From Eubacterium sp. (GTDB lineage Bacteria > Bacillota > Clostridia > Lachnospirales > Lachnospiraceae), in the NCBI GenBank assembly GCA_017614395.1, contig JAGABX010000079.1, positions 1 to 35,942 on the forward strand: a stretch of 35,942 bases of DNA, in the 5' to 3' direction. Positions 32,652-35,942 of the stretch are shown here, piece by piece; positions within the stretch are counted from its first letter, which is position 1, and each line of letters begins with the position of its first letter. Both the position numbers and the translations under genes were made by a program. The notes below the pieces were generated by a model that had not been told where the DNA came from, did not search any database, and saw only the letters and a program-made list of their open reading frames with translations.

Positions 32652-34232
32652 TTATGCTGTGTAATCAACCGTGCTGTTGATATCTCTTCTGGACTCTTCT
32701 GTCTCGCCCTGAACCTGTGTTGTCGTCACATCTTCTTCAGATGCGTTATTTCCGTTTCCGCGATTCCCGTTGCTGTTACCTGCGTTTTCTGACTCCGATC
32801 CGCTCTGTGTCTGCTGGTTCAGTCCCAAATCGAAATTACCGATAGTAACCTCAACCGCCTGTACCTTCAGCCCTCTTTCCTCGAAAGCCTCCTGCAATCT
32901 GATCATTCCGGATTCGAGAGCATCCTTGGCTGCCTGTGTTTCCACAATCAATCGTGCCGTAGTTTCCTGTCCGCTCGCCGCGATCTGTACGTTTACGCGA
33001 CCCAGACTCGCCGGATGAAGCTGAAGTTCCATGTTTGTTGATTCCGGCATCATACGAACTCTTACCTGACGCACTACCTGCTCAACCATCTCGGTCATCT
33101 GTCGCTGCACATCTGCCATCTGACTCTGTTCAGGTTCGATAGCCTCTGTCAGCGCCTCAGCGAACGCCTCTGCATTTGTTGTCTGTACATGATGTACCGC
33201 TGCCTCCAAATCTGCTGCAGCATCTCTCAAATCGTCCGTCCCGAGTCCGGTTCCCTGTCCGGTGTTCTGTCCCGTGCCGCTGCCGGCATTATCCGATGTC
33301 CGGTTTTCAATGATCACGCTCATGTCCGGCGTTCCGGTTTCCGTTGAGTCATCGTTTTCTGCAGCATAGTTTGCTATCGGCTCTTCAGTCTGAAGCTGTG
33401 GTTGATTCTGCACCTGAGACTGTATCTGCGGCTGAATATCCTCTGCTGCGCCTGAAATCTCCGGATGTGCCAATTTCATCAGTGTTTCGGAAAAAGTCTG
33501 CCATACTTTTTCTTCTAACTTGTCAACACCCTCGATATCCACTCCCATCAGTTCGGAAAGCAACGATTTCATCTGGTCGAAAATGCTGTTCAACTCCTGA
33601 TTGAGAATATCGTTTGTCAGGAACGCGCTCGGATCTTCAATTCCGTGCACCTCCATAACGAAGGTCTGAACTGTCGTTATCGAAAAGCTCTGGATCTCTC
33701 CGGTCTGCAATCCGGTAATCAGGTCACTCGGCTGCATCCCCATCTGATTGAAGATGTCCTGTACATCCTGTGGCATTAGATTCAGCACATCCTGAAGGAT
33801 CGCCATAATCTCTTCATTGACCTTCTCGATGTCGATCGTGCCATCCTGTGAAACCATTGTGCCGTCAGAGGCTTCAACCTTTTCATTCGGCGAATTGTTC
33901 ACATTATCCGTGTTGTCAGTTGTTTTTGCCGTGGCAACCTTTGCGTCGCCTGTATTTGTATTTACTTGTTTGTCAGCATCCTTGCTTTGGGAAATATTTG
34001 ATGAGGATCCGTCCTCAGATTTTTTAGAAGTTTGAATCTTTGTCGACTTTGATTCCATACTCGATTTAGTGTCCGCGATACTTGCATTCGGTCCGTTAGT
34101 CTGTCTGGACAGTCCCGACGCGTTGTTCGAGATAAAGTTGTCGAAGGTGGAATCACTGGCCTTTGTCGACTTTTTAGTGACCAGGACTTCCGTCGTTTTG
34201 GAAGTCATCAGGGTGATTCCCTGTGTCTTCAT
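32652..34232 (-). CDS. fliK: Flagellar hook-length control protein FliK
   Basis: A 526-residue ruler protein, long and low in complexity over its N-terminal two thirds (Ser/Thr/Asn/Gln-rich), with the conserved C-terminal Flg_hook domain (about 385-475): LQLHPASLGRVNVQIAASGQ, then LESGMIRLQEAFEERGLKVQ. It measures the hook and signals FlhB to change substrate. The start is the ATG at 34232 behind AGGAGG; the longer frame from 34250 would include that Shine-Dalgarno sequence. A SigD promoter lies about 50-80 bases upstream. Confidence 0.93.
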   Translation of the reverse strand: MKTQGITLMTSKTTEVLVTKKSTKASDSTFDNFISNNASGLSRQTNGPNASIADTKSSMESKSTKIQTSKKSEDGSSSNISQSKDADKQVNTNTGDAKVATAKTTDNTDNVNNSPNEKVEASDGTMVSQDGTIDIEKVNEEIMAILQDVLNLMPQDVQDIFNQMGMQPSDLITGLQTGEIQSFSITTVQTFVMEVHGIEDPSAFLTNDILNQELNSIFDQMKSLLSELMGVDIEGVDKLEEKVWQTFSETLMKLAHPEISGAAEDIQPQIQSQVQNQPQLQTEEPIANYAAENDDSTETGTPDMSVIIENRTSDNAGSGTGQNTGQGTGLGTDDLRDAAADLEAAVHHVQTTNAEAFAEALTEAIEPEQSQMADVQRQMTEMVEQVVRQVRVRMMPESTNMELQLHPASLGRVNVQIAASGQETTARLIVETQAAKDALESGMIRLQEAFEERGLKVQAVEVTIGNFDLGLNQQTQSGSESENAGNSNGNRGNGNNASEEDVTTTQVQGETEESRRDINSTVDYTA

Positions 34233-34283
34233 AGCCCCGCCTCCTGTCATAATATTCTTGATAAGCGCGCCTTATCACCAATT

Positions 34284-34310
34284 ATATCGGCAAAAATATT
34301 AAAAACTTTA
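34284..34310 (-). promoter_or_regulatory. SigD (sigma-28) promoter upstream of fliK
   Basis: On the minus strand TAAA (34307-34310), exactly 15 bases, then GCCGATAT (34284-34291) is a complete match to the SigD consensus known from Bacillus (TAAA-N15-GCCGATAT). Transcription would begin near 34276, about 45 bases upstream of the fliK ATG. It should be used by the sigD product encoded in the same cluster. Confidence 0.85.
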
Positions 34311-34375
34311 GTCCCTTTGGCGCGATTGGCTACGTTCAAACCATACATGCTCATGGACACACTTCGCCTTATCGC

Positions 34376-35143
34376 TCACTTCTTCATACTTGTCATTTTG
34401 GTCGTTATCTGCGCGATGACATTATCATCCATCTGATCCATGATCAGGGCACGTTTATTGTTAGGAATGTTATCAAGGATTTTTGCAATCAGGTCAAGAT
34501 CACCCGACATTGCTGTCAGAGCCGAGGCGGCCTTTGCAGGCTGCATCTTGGAAAACATATCAGCCTGATCCTTGATAGCCTGGGTATATTGATACTTTTT
34601 AGCAACCTTCTCATAAATCTTGGCAGCGTTATCCGCGTCAATCATCTCATAGAACTTTTTATACTCCTCGAGGTCGGGAGCCTTCTCGTTCATCACAACC
34701 TCCTCATAGAACTGAGAGCGTTGTTTCGAAAAGCTCGCCTGTGCCTCTTCAAACTTTTTCAGTCTCGCATTCTCCTTTTTCAACGCCTCTATCTCGTCGG
34801 AATTGGCCGAATCGGAACTGGAGGTTGACGCAAGCTGCGCTTCGAGTTCCTTAATGCGCGCGTTTGCATCAGCAAGATTATCATAATACTCGCTGTTAGT
34901 TTCCTTCTCATCCGGTTCCGGAAGAATCTTGTTGATAACCGGAACATCTTTCAGAACAGGATAAAGCACACTGCTTCCGAACCCGCCGACGTCCAGTTTG
35001 ATCAACACTCCGAATATTGCAAGCCATATCGCAACTATCACCAAAACAATAATGATGGTAACAATTTTGGAGCCTGCTTTATCATCCGCATCCGCAGTGG
35101 CTTCCAGGCCTTCTTCCTTTTTTTCGTCATCTTCTTTTGCCAT
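34376..35143 (-). CDS. MotE/YlxF-like membrane protein
   Basis: A 255-residue protein with an acidic N-terminus, one transmembrane helix (about residues 26-48, IVTIIIVLVIVAIWLAIFGVL), a periplasm-type coiled coil (about 90-140) and a C-terminal helical MgtE_N-like domain with KMQPAKAASALTAMSGDLDL and ILDNIPNNKRALIMDQMD. This architecture matches MotE-type chaperones and Bacillus YlxF, which lies next to fliJ and fliK. MotE proteins assist stator assembly in alpha-proteobacteria; the role here is inferred. It begins ten bases after fliJ. Confidence 0.82.
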   Translation of the reverse strand: MAKEDDEKKEEGLEATADADDKAGSKIVTIIIVLVIVAIWLAIFGVLIKLDVGGFGSSVLYPVLKDVPVINKILPEPDEKETNSEYYDNLADANARIKELEAQLASTSSSDSANSDEIEALKKENARLKKFEEAQASFSKQRSQFYEEVVMNEKAPDLEEYKKFYEMIDADNAAKIYEKVAKKYQYTQAIKDQADMFSKMQPAKAASALTAMSGDLDLIAKILDNIPNNKRALIMDQMDDNVIAQITTKMTSMKK

Positions 35144-35153
35144 GATTTACCCC

Positions 35154-35594
35154 CTAAACTCGTCCATGCCGGTAACTTACCAGCTCATCAATCTCTTTCT
35201 GCTCCTGCAGGTTCATCTCTTTTAAAAAGTCCTCGAATGCATGCTCCCTCAGTTTCTCGAATGTTTTTCTTTCCTTCATCGCTTCGTTCAGTTTTTCACG
35301 AGCAATTTCCACATCACGGTTTCTCTGGATCACGACTAAATGCTGATTCCCGACATACATTTTCAGTATCTCAACGGCATCCTCACAGCGTTTGATTTCC
35401 ATCACATCAAGCGTTTCACCCAGAGTGTTTTTCAGTTCGTCCTCAGCATCCGCCTGCCGTCTCTTCAGCCGTTTTTCCTCCTCCTCAGCCTCATGAAGGC
35501 GCATGTTTGCCTGACTGTATTCATTCTTTGCCTGTTCCTCCAGCTTTTCCTTCATGTTGAGGATATTTTGCAACGGAAAGATAAATCGCGCCAT
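35154..35594 (-). CDS. fliJ: Flagellar export chaperone FliJ
   Basis: A 146-residue all-helical protein with a coiled coil throughout, starting MARFIFPLQNILNMKEKLEE, the recognisable FliJ N-terminus. FliJ is the stalk of the FliI ATPase ring and works with FlhA. Its primary sequence is otherwise only a heptad pattern, so context helps: the probable fliI end lies upstream. The gene starts behind a normal GGAGG-type sequence. Confidence 0.92.
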   Translation of the reverse strand: MARFIFPLQNILNMKEKLEEQAKNEYSQANMRLHEAEEEEKRLKRRQADAEDELKNTLGETLDVMEIKRCEDAVEILKMYVGNQHLVVIQRNRDVEIAREKLNEAMKERKTFEKLREHAFEDFLKEMNLQEQKEIDELVSYRHGRV

Positions 35595-35626
35595 GTTGCC
35601 TCCTGTTATTACTATGTATTCCGGGT

Positions 35627-35723
35627 ATCGTTATGAGCCATTCGCTCAGGGAACGCTTTATTCGCTCCTCGCAGGCTCGTCGCTCATGCGCTTGCAATTC
35701 CCTTCGCTCATTTTCATAACGAT
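35627..35723. repeat. 97-bp inverted-repeat element with four TCGCTC units
   Basis: Perfect 10-bp terminal inverted repeats (ATCGTTATGA at 35627-35636 and its complement at 35714-35723) enclose a nested GGGAA/TTCCC pair and four copies of TCGCTC (35642, 35662, 35680, 35704). It has no coding potential. It looks like a REP/MITE-like dispersed element; whether it occurs elsewhere in the genome cannot be seen here. Confidence 0.65.
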
Positions 35724-35748
35724 CCCCTGCATGCGTTGCTTAAATGAA

Positions 35749-35894
35749 GGAATGCACAGAGCATGAATCAGTTATGTTCGGAGGAACTCGAAAAAGCGCC
35801 GGTGCTTGGCGAGGTAGTTTCGAGCCTAGCACCGCTGCGGTTTTTCAAGGCGGAAGCGGATCCTGAAGAACAAACTGATCATGCGGTGCATTCC
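35749..35894. repeat. 146-bp long imperfect palindrome
   Basis: The ends are GGAATGCAC and its complement; further in, GCATGA-TCAGTT-TGTTC arms pair with one-base bulges, then AGGA/TCCT, GAAAAA/TTTTTC, and an inner CGGTGCT-GGC/GCC-AGCACCG stem around a loop of about 13 bases. Transcribed from either strand it would form one rod-like hairpin. It contains no plausible ORF. It could be a miniature mobile element or a structured RNA. Confidence 0.7.
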
Positions 35895-35907
35895 GACAGT
35901 AAAGTTA

Positions 35908-35942
35908 CTATTCATCGGATCCGTCATCAAAAATCGCGGTCA
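35908..35942 (-). CDS. C-terminal fragment, probably fliI
   Basis: The last ten codons (TAIFDDGSDE, then TAG) of a minus-strand gene enter at the right edge. In Gram-positive fla/che clusters the gene before fliJ is fliI, the flagellar export ATPase; the identity is inferred from position only. The gap from this stop to fliJ is filled by the two inverted-repeat elements. Confidence 0.4.
   Translation of the reverse strand, partial: TAIFDDGSDE

Noticed and set aside
34260-34276. GATAAG-CGCGC-CTTATC palindrome upstream of fliK
   Set aside because: No T-run on either side; it overlaps the expected SigD transcription start and is not terminator-like. It might be an operator, but nothing supports that.

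Overview
The window reads almost entirely on the minus strand and carries a large flagellar and chemotaxis (fla/che) gene cluster of a Gram-positive, flagellated, low-to-mid GC Firmicute. Gene order and protein features (FliY with a CheC-like domain, SigD-type sigma factor, CheD, PilZ brake-type protein, FlhF/FlhG, SwrB-position protein, then rpsB-tsf-pyrH-frr-uppS) resemble the Bacillus/Clostridia fla/che arrangement; the details suggest Lachnospiraceae (Roseburia/Butyrivibrio-like). The taxonomic call is an inference from synteny and sequence style, not from a search.

In transcription order (high to low coordinates): the last ten codons of a gene that is probably fliI; a 313-base gap holding two different inverted-repeat elements; fliJ; a MotE/YlxF-like chaperone; a textbook SigD promoter; fliK; flgD; a small flagellar-operon protein; flgE. 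A gene-poor stretch (29433-29966) follows. It contains a compact two-promoter convergent locus on the plus strand that looks like a type I toxin-antitoxin module, and then a strong SigA-type promoter that restarts the cluster. Next come flbD/swrD, motA, motB, fliL, fliM, fliY, cheY, fliO, fliP, fliQ, fliR, flhB, flhA, flhF, flhG, a PilZ/YcgR-like gene, cheB, cheA, cheW, cheD, a small membrane protein, sigD/fliA, fapA (DUF342), a small unknown gene, a SwrB-position membrane protein and a YceG/LysM-like membrane protein. Together these encode the export gate (FlhA, FlhB, FliOPQR), switch (FliM, FliY), stator (MotAB, FliL), hook assembly (FliK, FlgD, FlgE), placement control (FlhF, FlhG), the signalling core (CheA, CheW, CheB, CheD, CheY) and the late-gene sigma factor.

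Below about 5760 the content becomes housekeeping: an rpsB promoter and structured leader, rpsB, tsf, a terminator, a membrane-anchored polysaccharide deacetylase, a bactofilin-like protein, pyrH, frr, a terminator and the 5' part of uppS. Two envelope genes sit between tsf and pyrH.

The most interesting element is the module at 29586-29959: two perfect 17-bp-spaced promoters facing each other, a 39-residue membrane peptide, a shared bidirectional hairpin terminator, an overlapping leader ORF, and 5'-3' complementarity within the presumed toxin mRNA, all lodged inside the flagellar cluster on the opposite strand. No tRNA, rRNA, CRISPR array or transposase gene was seen.
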